Positions 9,821-16,520 of a DNA stretch of 64,000 bases are shown piece by piece (the stretch's first letter is position 1; each line of letters begins with the position of its first letter). The DNA comes from Palsa-883 sp963847615 (GTDB lineage: Bacteria; Pseudomonadota; Alphaproteobacteria; Acetobacterales; Acetobacteraceae). A program made the position numbers and the translations under genes. The notes beneath the pieces are model-generated. The model ran no database searches, was not told the DNA's origin, and saw only the letters and a program-made list of their open reading frames with translations. The stretch spans positions 62,001 to 126,000 of the forward strand of contig CAWKAN010000026.1 of NCBI GenBank assembly GCA_963847615.1. Reading direction: 5' to 3'.

Positions 9821-10135
9821 ATGACCGTGACCGAGCCTTTGACTCCTGATGCCGTGATCTCCGCGTTGTGCGCGCACGCGGAGGAACTGCGGCGCGCGGG
9901 CATCCGCCATCTTGGTCTGTTCGGTTCACTCGCGCGCGGTGAACCGAGCCCCACCAGTGACGTTGACCTTGTGGCGGAGCTGGACCCGGACGCGCGGATC
10001 GGGGTGTTTCGGCTGGTCGGGCTGGAACGGCGGTTGGCGGAGATTCTCGGCCATAGCGTTGATCTGTTACCGGAACCGATCGAACACCCGCGTTTGCGTG
10101 CCAACGTGGAGCGGGACCGCCGCATTGCCTTCTAG
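9821..10135 (+). CDS. mntA: MNT-type nucleotidyltransferase, antitoxin of an MntA/HepT pair
   Basis: Minimal nucleotidyltransferase of 104 aa. GS at 35-36 and D47/D49 form the GSX10DXD motif (GSLARGEPSPTSDVDL). In characterised MntA/HepT systems this enzyme AMPylates the HEPN toxin and neutralises it. The stop at 10133-10135 overlaps or abuts the next gene, as expected for a toxin-antitoxin operon. The assignment is by motif and neighbour. Confidence 0.85.
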   Translation: MTVTEPLTPDAVISALCAHAEELRRAGIRHLGLFGSLARGEPSPTSDVDLVAELDPDARIGVFRLVGLERRLAEILGHSVDLLPEPIEHPRLRANVERDRRIAF

Positions 10136-10493
10136 CCATGATCCGATTGTCTGCCTGATGGACATGCTCGAAAATATCGAGCGCATCACATCTTATGTCG
10201 CGGGCATGGACCGTGACACGTTCCAGCAGGATGGTCGCACCCGCGATGCGGTCGAACGATGCCTGGAGCGAATTTGCGAAGCCGCATTTCGATTGGGCGA
10301 TGAGGCTGCTGCTTTGATGCCCAAGCAGCCGTGGGGCAACATCCGCGGCATGGGCAATCGCCTGCGGCATGGCTATGATCGGCTCAGTCTCTCGGTGGTT
10401 TGGGCGGCGATCCAGGATGAACTGCCGTCGCTGGAGGCGGATATCCGCGAAGCCTTGACGCGATTGGAGCCTGGCGCCAGCCATCCAACCTAG
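10125..10493 (+). CDS. hepT: HEPN domain protein, HepT-like toxin with altered active-site motif
   Basis: The protein reads LPSSHDPIVCLMDMLENIER and continues through a typical HepT helical body (TRDAVERCLERICEAA). HepT toxins are RNases with an RX4HXY motif. Here the equivalent stretch is GMGNRLRHGY: His82 and Tyr84 are kept, but the expected first Arg is Gly77. The TTG at 10125 gives the family's usual N-terminus and overlaps mntA by 11 bases; the alternative is the ATG at 10158. Loss of that Arg suggests a weakened or differently working toxin, or that Arg79/Arg81 substitute. Confidence 0.75.
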   Translation: MPSSHDPIVCLMDMLENIERITSYVAGMDRDTFQQDGRTRDAVERCLERICEAAFRLGDEAAALMPKQPWGNIRGMGNRLRHGYDRLSLSVVWAAIQDELPSLEADIREALTRLEPGASHPT

Positions 10494-10733
10494 GCAGGAG
10501 CCGGCTGGAGAACGCCGGTGGAAGCCGTCACGGCCACGTGGAGGCGTCGGCTTCGGTGCGCGGTCGTTGAACCAACTGGGGAGGCCGGTCGGCAACGCAC
10601 GCTTGGCGACCTCTGCGAGAGGTGAGCCGGATGCATGGCCATTACTGAAAACGACTTGCCAGAGGCGAAGACGCATGCCGTAGCCTGCGGACTCCGCGCA
10701 AGCGATTTCGGCAATCGATCACCCTCATCGAAA

Positions 10734-11240
10734 TTACTGGCTATGTGATAGACATCTCTTGATCGCCTTCAGGGCGTTAGTCGTTCCGGTGATATTGATG
10801 GTCCAGAAGACGTTTCCGGGGTCTCCGCCGGGGAATTTTGCCTGAAAAAAGATTTGCTTCCCGTGGTTGGCGAGGTCGGACAGGAGGGTGGCGGCTGCGT
10901 CGGGCTCGAGTTGGGCATCGATGTCGAGGGGCTCGACGTAGAAGACGCCGGTCCAGGAGGCGTTGCCGTCGATCTGGATGATGCTTGGCACCGCGGTGCC
11001 GATGTCGGTCCTGCTCCAGTCGGGGATCTCCACGTCGATGGTCAGTCCTGGCTTCTGACGGGACCAGGCGAGGGTGAGAGAGCCGCCGCCTGGGGTGTCG
11101 GCATCCATCGCGCAGCCGGAGTCCCCGAAGCCGGTGGTGTAGGGGCGGACCTGCCAGGCACTGGTGGGCGTTGCCGGTGGCGCAGCTTGGGTCTCACCAG
11201 TGACCAAGCCAAGAGCTACGACAATAGCCAAGCGGACCAT
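10734..11240 (-). CDS. Secreted protein of unknown function
   Basis: 168 aa with a clear signal peptide (MVRLAIVVALGLVTGETQA, cleavage after the Ala) and two Cys in the mature part (one in DSGCAMDAD, one in IKRCLSHSQ). The start at 11238-11240 is preceded by a strong AAGGAGGAGGGTC ribosome site; the longer frame from 11282 is less likely. The body is rich in beta-forming stretches such as SLTLAWSRQK and VFWTINITGTT. I do not recognise a family. It stands alone between the HEPN pair and a MITE-like element. Confidence 0.65.
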   Translation of the reverse strand: MVRLAIVVALGLVTGETQAAPPATPTSAWQVRPYTTGFGDSGCAMDADTPGGGSLTLAWSRQKPGLTIDVEIPDWSRTDIGTAVPSIIQIDGNASWTGVFYVEPLDIDAQLEPDAAATLLSDLANHGKQIFFQAKFPGGDPGNVFWTINITGTTNALKAIKRCLSHSQ

Positions 11241-11350
11241 GACCCTCCTCCTTATACTCCCGTGAGCAAGCCGTATAACCAACGCTACCGACGAGTGGCG
11301 CCGATTTGCGCGCGAATTCTACCACCAGGCCGAATTAATCATGCTCTTGC

Positions 11351-11529
11351 CTAGCCCGCATTTCTCACACTGTTGCGGGACGATGGCGACGGTCATTGTC
11401 GTGCCAAAGGGTTTTCGCGCCGCCGCCCATACAGGGTGTATTCGCAAGGCGCGAAAACCGCCCATGGTACCATTGGGGCGCGGCAAGGACCAAGCCAGCG
11501 CCCGCGAGAGTGTGAGAAATGCGGGCTAG
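11351..11529. mobile_element. MITE-like element, 179 bp with 21-bp terminal inverted repeats
   Basis: Perfect 21-base inverted repeats (CTAGCCCGCATTTCTCACAC-T) occupy 11351-11371 and 11509-11529. Between them lies a second inverted repeat, GGTTTTCGCGCC facing GGCGCGAAAACC, and no gene. The CTAG at each outer edge could be part of the terminus or a 4-bp target duplication. The structure fits a non-autonomous derivative of a DDE insertion sequence; I cannot name the family with certainty. Confidence 0.7.
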
Positions 11530-11758
11530 CGACGAGGCGCCGGTTCTGCGGTTTCTGATACTTGCCGCGCCATCGCCAGCGAGCTGCCACAGGCCAGCGC
11601 GGCAAGAGTTTGCGCTGCGGCTGATGGATTTGTCAGTTGGTCCGGATGCGCCACGGTGTGATGTAGTGCAGGACGATCGTCGCAGAGAGGCGCGACACGA
11701 CGAGTTCCCGGCGGACTGACCGACCGATCTACTCACGGAGCCAGCCACATAGTCCTTG

Positions 11759-11787
11759 ATTATGGTGGCGAAAAGCGCCACCATAAT
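11759..11787. promoter_or_regulatory. Perfect palindrome before hicA, candidate HicB operator
   Basis: ATTATGGTGGCG and CGCCACCATAAT flank the 5-base spacer AAAAG, and the palindrome ends two bases before the hicA ATG at 11790. HicB-type antitoxins often carry a DNA-binding domain and repress their own operon from such palindromes. No T-tract follows, so a terminator is unlikely. It could also form an mRNA hairpin that limits hicA translation. Confidence 0.55.
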
Positions 11788-11789
11788 GC

Positions 11790-12071
11790 ATGAGCCTCAG
11801 CTCGAAGCATTGCCGGACCCTCTGCACCATCTTCCGTGTCCCAACCGCGGCGACGGTGACCTGGGCAAGCTTCGCTTTGTTGGTCGCGGCGCTAGGGGGC
11901 GATGTGGAACCAGGAGACGGCTCAAGGCGGCGCATGCAACTGAACGGCGTGGTCGCGGTATTTCACCGTCCGCATCCCCAACCGACGATGAAAAAGGGAT
12001 CCGTCGAATCCGCCCGGGAGTTTCTGTTGAAAGCCGGTATCAGCCCTAGATCGGAGGGGTGCGTATGTTGA
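11790..12071 (+). CDS. hicA: HicA-family toxin (mRNA interferase-like)
   Basis: 93 aa. The segments SSKHCRTLCTIF, LVAALGGDVEPGDGSRRRMQ, LNGVVAVFHRPHPQP and KKGSVESAREFLLKAGI follow the pattern of the longer HicA subfamily, a small dsRBD-like fold that cleaves mRNA. The usual GSH catalytic His is not at its normal place (GSR), as in other members of this subgroup as I remember them. It starts straight after a perfect palindrome and ends three bases before hicB. Recognition is by pattern, without an alignment. Confidence 0.68.
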   Translation: MSLSSKHCRTLCTIFRVPTAATVTWASFALLVAALGGDVEPGDGSRRRMQLNGVVAVFHRPHPQPTMKKGSVESAREFLLKAGISPRSEGCVC

Positions 12072-12074
12072 GCA

Positions 12075-12431
12075 ATGTTCTGTCGGTACAAGGACTACCG
12101 TGCCGAATTCGGTTTCGATGCGGACGCCAGTCTATTGCACGGCCGCGTCATCGGCATCAACGCCGCGGTCGATTTCTATGGCAAGGACATCGATGAACTG
12201 AAGCGCGAGTTCAAAACCAGCATCGAGGCCTACGTTGACTACTGCCGGAAGCTTGGAGTGAAACCGGAAAAGACCTGGACCGGCAAACTGACATTGCGTG
12301 CCACTGAGGAGCAGCGTCGCCGCTATGCCGTCGCCGCGGCGATCGCCCATAAGAGCCTGAACGCCTGGATGGTCGATATTCTGGACCGTGAAAGCCTGCA
12401 GGCCGAGGGCGCCGCCATCGCGGCAGAGTGA
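12075..12431 (+). CDS. hicB: HicB-family antitoxin
   Basis: 118 aa. The N-terminal half is a partial RNase-H-like HicB fold (FDADASLLHGRVIGINAAVD, then DIDELKREFKTSIEAYVDYC and PEKTWTGKLTLR). The C-terminus AVAAAIAHKSLNAWMVDILD is the ribbon-helix-helix/Arc-like DNA-binding part. HicB neutralises HicA and usually autoregulates the operon. It follows hicA with a 3-base gap, and the upstream palindrome is a plausible target. Confidence 0.85.
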   Translation: MFCRYKDYRAEFGFDADASLLHGRVIGINAAVDFYGKDIDELKREFKTSIEAYVDYCRKLGVKPEKTWTGKLTLRATEEQRRRYAVAAAIAHKSLNAWMVDILDRESLQAEGAAIAAE

Positions 12432-12447
12432 AACGTGCCAAGCTGAA

Positions 12448-12599
12448 CTGTGCGTGTCCCTTGCCTCAACCGCCAACCGCATCCTGGGCCGGGAGGACAG
12501 CGTCTGCGTGGCGTTCGCCGCCAAGCCGAAAGCCGCGGTGGAGGCGATGAAGGTCCGCAACGGCATGGAGCCGGGCGTCAGCCGGCAGTCGTTGATCAA
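12448..12599 (+). pseudogene. gabD-like gene fragment, split by a mobile element
   Basis: Translation gives VAFAAKPKAAVEAMKVRNGM followed by EPGVSRQSLI, closely matching the gabD stretch at nt 9136-9270 (AFAAKLKIAVEAMKVGNGME). About 50 codons survive. The fragment stops at TTGATCAA (12592-12599). The same codons resume at 16064 as TTGATCAATGCCGACGCACT, which corresponds to LINADA in gabD, and fade within about 20 bases. It is therefore a decayed remnant interrupted by the 12600-16063 insertion. Confidence 0.8.
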
Positions 12600-12633
12600 G
12601 GCTCATATGGCGTTGACGGTTGGACGGCCCGTA

Positions 12634-12750
12634 GGGCGGAAAAGCGCAGCGCCTTCCGCCACCGCCGGGCGAGCCGCTCGCATCTGCCGACGTCCCCAAC
12701 AACATATCCCGCCACCGTCCGACAGCGGAAGGCGCTGCGCTTTTCCGCCC
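12634..12750. repeat. Inverted repeat with 26-bp perfect arms
   Basis: GGGCGGAAAAGCGCAGCGCC followed by TTCCGC (12634-12659) is perfectly complementary to 12725-12750. The 65-base loop is unremarkable. A related sequence, GTAGGGCGGATCAGCGCAGC, occurs at about 44128. This motif type is a widespread proteobacterial intergenic palindrome. It lies just inside the left end of the 3.46-kb element. Confidence 0.75.
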
Positions 12751-12797
12751 TTGTAATACCGCCCGCTGCTATCTTTGCGTTGTTCCGAAGGGAGCGC

Positions 12798-12828
12798 CCG
12801 GCCCTGGGTGGCCACCCAGGGCCGGGTG
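12798..12828. repeat. Strong palindrome upstream of the IS110 transposase
   Basis: GGCCCTGGGTGGCCACCCAG-GGCC is a perfect palindrome extended by CCCGG and CCGGGT. It lies about 130 bases before the transposase start, in the region where IS110-group elements encode their structured non-coding RNA. It could be part of that RNA or of the host element. Confidence 0.5.
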
Positions 12829-12956
12829 GCTGGCGTCGGATCGGTCCGCCCTGAGCCGTTACGGGCTCATACGTAGCAAGATCGCGCCAGCCTCTTCGTC
12901 GGACCCGGATGGTTGCCTGAACTTTAGGTTCGCTTAACAAGGCAGGGTCGTAGAAG

Positions 12957-13914
12957 ATGACAAAGTCTACCATGCTCACGGCAGGGATCGATACCGCCAA
13001 GGACAAGCTTGACGTCGCTATCCATGGCCAGACGAGCACCTGGACGGTCGAGAACAGCCGCCTCGGCTGGAAGCGCCTGGCCGGCGAACTCGCCAAAGCC
13101 GGTGTGCAACGCATCGGCATCGAGGCCACCGGCGGCTATGAACGCGGCGTCACCCGCCACCTGCAGGGCGCCGGTTTCATCGTCGTCGTGCTGCAGCCGC
13201 TACAGGTCAAGGCGTTCGCCAAGCTACATCTGCGGCGCGCTAAGACCGACCGCATCGACGCCATCCTGATCGCCGCCTGCACCGTGGCGATCGATGCGCG
13301 GAACAAGATACCGCCCGATCCGCGGCTGGACGCGCTGACCGATCATCTGACCTTCATCGAGCAGGTCGAGGAGGATATCGCCCGCTGCAAGACCCGAACT
13401 CGAGCATATCAGCGACAAACGTTTGCGGCGCGTGGTCACCACCGACATCGCGCGGCTGGAACAGCGGCGCACCGCCGAGCTGAAGCGCCTCGTCGGCGCG
13501 ACGCACGGCCACGCGGATCTGGCACAACGCTTCGAGCTGGTGCTGAGCGTGCCAAGCATCGGCGAACGCACCGCGCTCGCCGTGGTCCTGCGCATGCCCG
13601 AACTCGGTCAGGTCAGCCGCGAGGAAGCCGCCGCGCTGGCCGGCTTGGCGCCGTTTGTCCATCAAAGCGGCAAACGCAAAGGCGAGACCCACATCGGCGG
13701 CGGCCGCAGCCGGCTCCGCCGCTCGCTCTACGCCGCCGCACTGCCGGGGGCGTTCCGCTGGAACCCAGCCCTGAAGGCGCTCTATGCACGTCTCATGGCA
13801 CGCGGAAAGACCCATAAAAGCGCCCTGGTGGCCTGCGCCCGCAAACTGCTGGTGTTCGCCAACACCGTCGTCGCGCGCGGTACGCCCTGGGTGACAAAGC
13901 CGGCCAGCCCATGA
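12957..13914 (+). pseudogene. IS110-family transposase, frameshifted
   Basis: The N-terminal DEDD RuvC-like domain shows GIDTAKDKLDVAI (first Asp), GIEATGGYE (Glu) and KTDRIDA (last two Asp). The C-terminal Tnp domain shows VLSVPSIGERTALAV and AGLAPFVHQSGKRKGE with its catalytic Ser. The two parts lie in different frames: the first runs to about 13393 (ARCKT), and the second resumes as PELEHISDKRLRRVVTTDIA, which needs a +1 shift near 13395-13400. Combined length of about 319 aa is normal. IS110 enzymes use a bridge RNA from the element's non-coding end. The shift may be decay or an assembly error. Confidence 0.85.
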
Positions 13915-14008
13915 CCGCTCCGCAGCATCAGGAGATGTTCCTGGGTTCGACCGCAAACGACCTGTTCCTTCGTCCCGACCTGCGTCATGCCAGCCGTCGC
14001 GCACAGGG

Positions 14009-14058
14009 CCGGTCAAGGAGGGCCGCAGGCCACCGCCGAAGGCGGCGCGTAGCGTCCT
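14009..14058 (+). other. Left part of the hairpin that serves as the group II intron insertion site
   Basis: CCGGTCAAGGA at 14009-14019 is the exact complement of TCCT (14055-14058) joined to TGACCGG (15959-15965). If the intron is removed, a perfect 11-bp stem is restored, with weaker pairing extending about 15 bases further out. Smaller hairpins (GGCCGCAGGCC and CCGCCGAAGGCGG) lie in the loop. It stands 95 bases after the transposase stop and may be its terminator or part of the IS110 right end. Confidence 0.65.
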
Positions 14059-15958
14059 GTGTGCTGGGCATGTCCAGCAGCCTGGGGGTGAAAGTCCCCT
14101 GTGCAACCTGATGGAGGTGAAGCACGAGTGAAGCGCAAGGGCGGAACCGCGAGGGACCGTCTGAAGGAAGCGTGGAGCGAAATCGCGACCTGACGAACAG
14201 CAACCGGATATGAGGCAGCGATTGGTCGGACGAGCGGGCAGGATGTCGCGAAGTCCATATCCATCAAGGGCCAGGGCTGTAAATCCGGCGGGTGCGCGAG
14301 GAAGGCTGAGGGGCTTACCCCAGGAGATCTGTGTCGTGTCCGTCCGGGAAACCGGGCGGACTGAGGGAGCCGCGAGGCGCCCTGACCGCGGCACAGAAGT
14401 CAGCAGAGGGCGTAGTAGGCCGCTTCGGCGGCCGAAGGCCCGAACGGTCCCCGAAAAAGGGGTTGAAGGAGAGGGCAAGTAGCCTGGACGTCTCATGATC
14501 ACACCGCGACCGCCATTCCAGTTCACGTTGGACTTGCCGATGCCTGGCAGGGGTGAAGCCCCGCGTCCGGCCGCGCGAGAGGTCGAAGTGACCGCGGCGA
14601 CGTCCGAAGCCGAAAGCCCGGCACCCGCTGCATATCTGATGGAGGCGATCTGTGACCCGGATAACATAGAAGCGGCGTTGCGTGCGGTGGTGCGCAACAA
14701 GGGGGCACCGGGCGTCAACGGGATCACCGTTCGACAACTCCCGGACATCCTGAAAGCGCGCTGGCCGGAGCTCGAACATCAACTGCTCCAGGGTTGCTAC
14801 CAGCCGCAACCGGTGCGTCGGGTGCAAATCCCGAAGCCGGCCGGCGGGACACGTAACCTCGGCATTCCAACCGTGACTGATCGCGTGATCCAGCAGGCGG
14901 TGCTCCAGCGGCTCCAACCGCTGTGGGACCCGACGTTCAGCGAGCACAGCTACGGCTTCCGGCCGGGCCGCTCCGCCCAGCAAGCGGTGAAACAGGCGCA
15001 AGCCTATGTCACCGACGGCTATCGGTTCGTTGTCGATATAGACCTAGCGAAATTTTTCGACCGGGTTAATCACGACAAACTCATGGCCCGCGTGGCGGCG
15101 CGCATGCAGGACCGCCGGGTGCTTCGGCTTATCCGAAGCTACCTGACGGCTGGCGTGCTCAACAGCGGGCTGTTCGAAGCCAGTCGGGAGGGGACCCCGC
15201 AAGGTGGTCCGCTCTCGCCACTGCTCTCGAACCTCGTGCTGGACGAACTGGATCGCGAACTTGAGCGTCGTGGCCACCAGTTCGTGCGATATGCGGATGA
15301 CTGTAACGTCTATGTCCGCAGCGAGAAGGCTGGCCTCCGGGTCATGGCGAGTTTGACCCGCTTCATCGAAGGGCGTCTCAGGTTGCAGGTCAACGCGCAA
15401 AAGAGTGCCGTCGCCCGGCCGTGGCAGCGGTTGTTCCTTGGCTTCACGGTCACGGACGATCCGCAGCCCCGGCGGCGCATCGCCGACAAGGCCGTCGCTC
15501 GGTTCAAGGACCGGGTGCGCGACCTGACACGGCGGCATCGCGGGGTCAGCCTGGGACAGATGATCGCTGACCTGAACCCGCTGTTGCGGGGATGGGCCGG
15601 ATATTTCGGCTTCAGCCAGTTGCACGAGTTGGCATCGCTGGACGGCTGGACACGGAGACGCCTGCGCTGTGTCGTCTGGGTCCAGTGGAAGACGCGGGGC
15701 AATCGCTATCGAGAACTCCGTCGCCTGAAGGTCACTGAGAAGGTGGCCAGTGCGGCAATCTTCAGCCCGAAGGGACCGTGGCGGCTGAGTTCCTCGAGTG
15801 CGCTGCATCGCGCCTTCACCAACAGACGCTTCAAAGGTCTTGGGTTGCTCTCCATGGATACGCTGGCGGGCGCTTAATCCGCCGAACCGCCGTGGTACGG
15901 ACCCGTATGCCCGGTGGTGTGGGAGGGGTGGCGTCGCGAGGCGCCCCCCTATCCCGAT
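14059..15958 (+). mobile_element. Group II intron
   Basis: The 5' end GTGTG (14059-14063) is followed by a stem (CTGGGCATGTCCAGCAG) and GGGGGTGAAAGTCCCC, as expected for the start of domain I. After the maturase stop comes a domain V-like segment (GAACCGCCGTGGTACGGACC, then CGTATGCCCGGTGGTGTG), a domain VI-like stem (GGGAGGGGTGGCGTCGCGAG pairing with GCGCCCCCC) and the 3' end CCCGAT. Removing 14059-15958 exactly restores an inverted repeat in the flanks, which supports both boundaries. Size 1.9 kb, with the maturase ORF in domain IV. Confidence 0.8.
14495..15877 (+). CDS. ltrA: Group II intron reverse transcriptase/maturase
   Basis: 460 aa. RT domains 0-7 are readable: APGVNGITVRQLPD, the fingers segment RRVQIPKPAGGTRNLGIPTV, SYGFRPGRSAQQAVKQAQ, DIDLAKFFDRVNHDKL, GTPQGGPLSPLLSN and the catalytic YADDCN. 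The maturase (X) domain includes LNPLLRGWAGYFG. No HNH endonuclease follows; the protein ends GLGLLSMDTLAGA. It splices its own intron and supports retrohoming. It appears intact, unlike the IS110 gene that hosts it. Confidence 0.92.
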   Translation: MITPRPPFQFTLDLPMPGRGEAPRPAAREVEVTAATSEAESPAPAAYLMEAICDPDNIEAALRAVVRNKGAPGVNGITVRQLPDILKARWPELEHQLLQGCYQPQPVRRVQIPKPAGGTRNLGIPTVTDRVIQQAVLQRLQPLWDPTFSEHSYGFRPGRSAQQAVKQAQAYVTDGYRFVVDIDLAKFFDRVNHDKLMARVAARMQDRRVLRLIRSYLTAGVLNSGLFEASREGTPQGGPLSPLLSNLVLDELDRELERRGHQFVRYADDCNVYVRSEKAGLRVMASLTRFIEGRLRLQVNAQKSAVARPWQRLFLGFTVTDDPQPRRRIADKAVARFKDRVRDLTRRHRGVSLGQMIADLNPLLRGWAGYFGFSQLHELASLDGWTRRRLRCVVWVQWKTRGNRYRELRRLKVTEKVASAAIFSPKGPWRLSSSSALHRAFTNRRFKGLGLLSMDTLAGA

Positions 15959-16121
15959 TGACCGGACCGAGCACGGCGGCACGCTGAACGCAGGAGGGCC
16001 GCTAAACCAGCCGACGATTAATGGTTGCTACGGGGCCGTCCAACAGTCAACGCCATATGAGCCTTGATCAATGCCGACGCACTGTACTGCCGTCAGGACC
16101 GCCATCAGGGAGGGATCGCTC

Positions 16122-16493
16122 ATGCCGGATCGATCGATCAAGCGACTGACCAAGAAGGCGCGCCGCGGCATGCGCGGCTACCCGCTGGGCACCGTCGCCT
16201 ATTACGGGCCGGACGACAAACGCGCCAGCAAGGTCGCCGCCGGCGTCCAGCTTGCCGAGGACGCGGATTTCGACATGCGGCGCTGGTTCGTCGAGACCGG
16301 CGATGCCCGCACCGATCCCGCCATCGCGGCCGAGCTGCTGGCATTCTTCGAAACGAACGGGGTCAAATCGGTCGCGATGGTCAACGGCATCCTCGGCTGC
16401 CCGCACGAGGAAGGTGTGGACTACGAGGGTGACTACTGCCCAGTCTGCACCTTCTGGATCGGTCGCGACCGCTACACCGGAAAACGCCAGTAG
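16122..16493 (+). CDS. Conserved hypothetical protein with Cys/His cluster
   Basis: 123 aa beginning MPDRSIKRLTKKARRGMRGY after an AGGGAGGG ribosome site. Recognisable blocks are YPLGTVAYYGPDDKRASKVA, VETGDARTDPAIAAELLAFF and a C-terminal GCPHEEGVDYEGDYCPVCTF that could bind zinc. I have the impression that similar proteins are conserved in alphaproteobacteria, but no function is known to me. The frame stays open to 16071 into the gabD remnant, which is not part of this gene. It sits 28 bases upstream of the molybdenum hydroxylase gene. Confidence 0.7.
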   Translation: MPDRSIKRLTKKARRGMRGYPLGTVAYYGPDDKRASKVAAGVQLAEDADFDMRRWFVETGDARTDPAIAAELLAFFETNGVKSVAMVNGILGCPHEEGVDYEGDYCPVCTFWIGRDRYTGKRQ

Positions 16494-16520
16494 CACCGCG
16501 ACCGCCGCATGGGAGGGACA

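Larger units (their letters stand above)
12600..16063. mobile_element. 3.46-kb element with terminal inverted repeats and 8-bp target duplication
   Basis: The left end GGCTCATATGGCGTTGAC-GGTTGGACGGCC and the complement of the right end (GGCTCATATGGCGTTGAC-TGTTGGACGGCC) match over about 33 bases with few differences. TTGATCAA stands immediately outside both ends (12592-12599 and 16064-16071), while the interrupted gabD fragment shows the target had it once. So it is a true 8-bp target duplication. Inside are a GGGCGGAAAAGCGC palindrome, a frameshifted IS110 transposase and a group II intron. No intact DDE transposase matching these ends is present, so it is probably a non-autonomous element that later received IS110 and the intron. 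Confidence 0.75.

Noticed and set aside
10494..10733. Possible small gene between the HEPN gene and the secreted protein
   Set aside because: The only open frames are short and lack ribosome sites or recognisable features. No RNA structure was evident.
11530..11750. Remnant of a transposase next to the MITE-like element
   Set aside because: Short minus-strand frames here looked weakly transposase-like (for example a basic RWRGKYQKPQNRR stretch), but no conserved motif or continuous frame could be supported.
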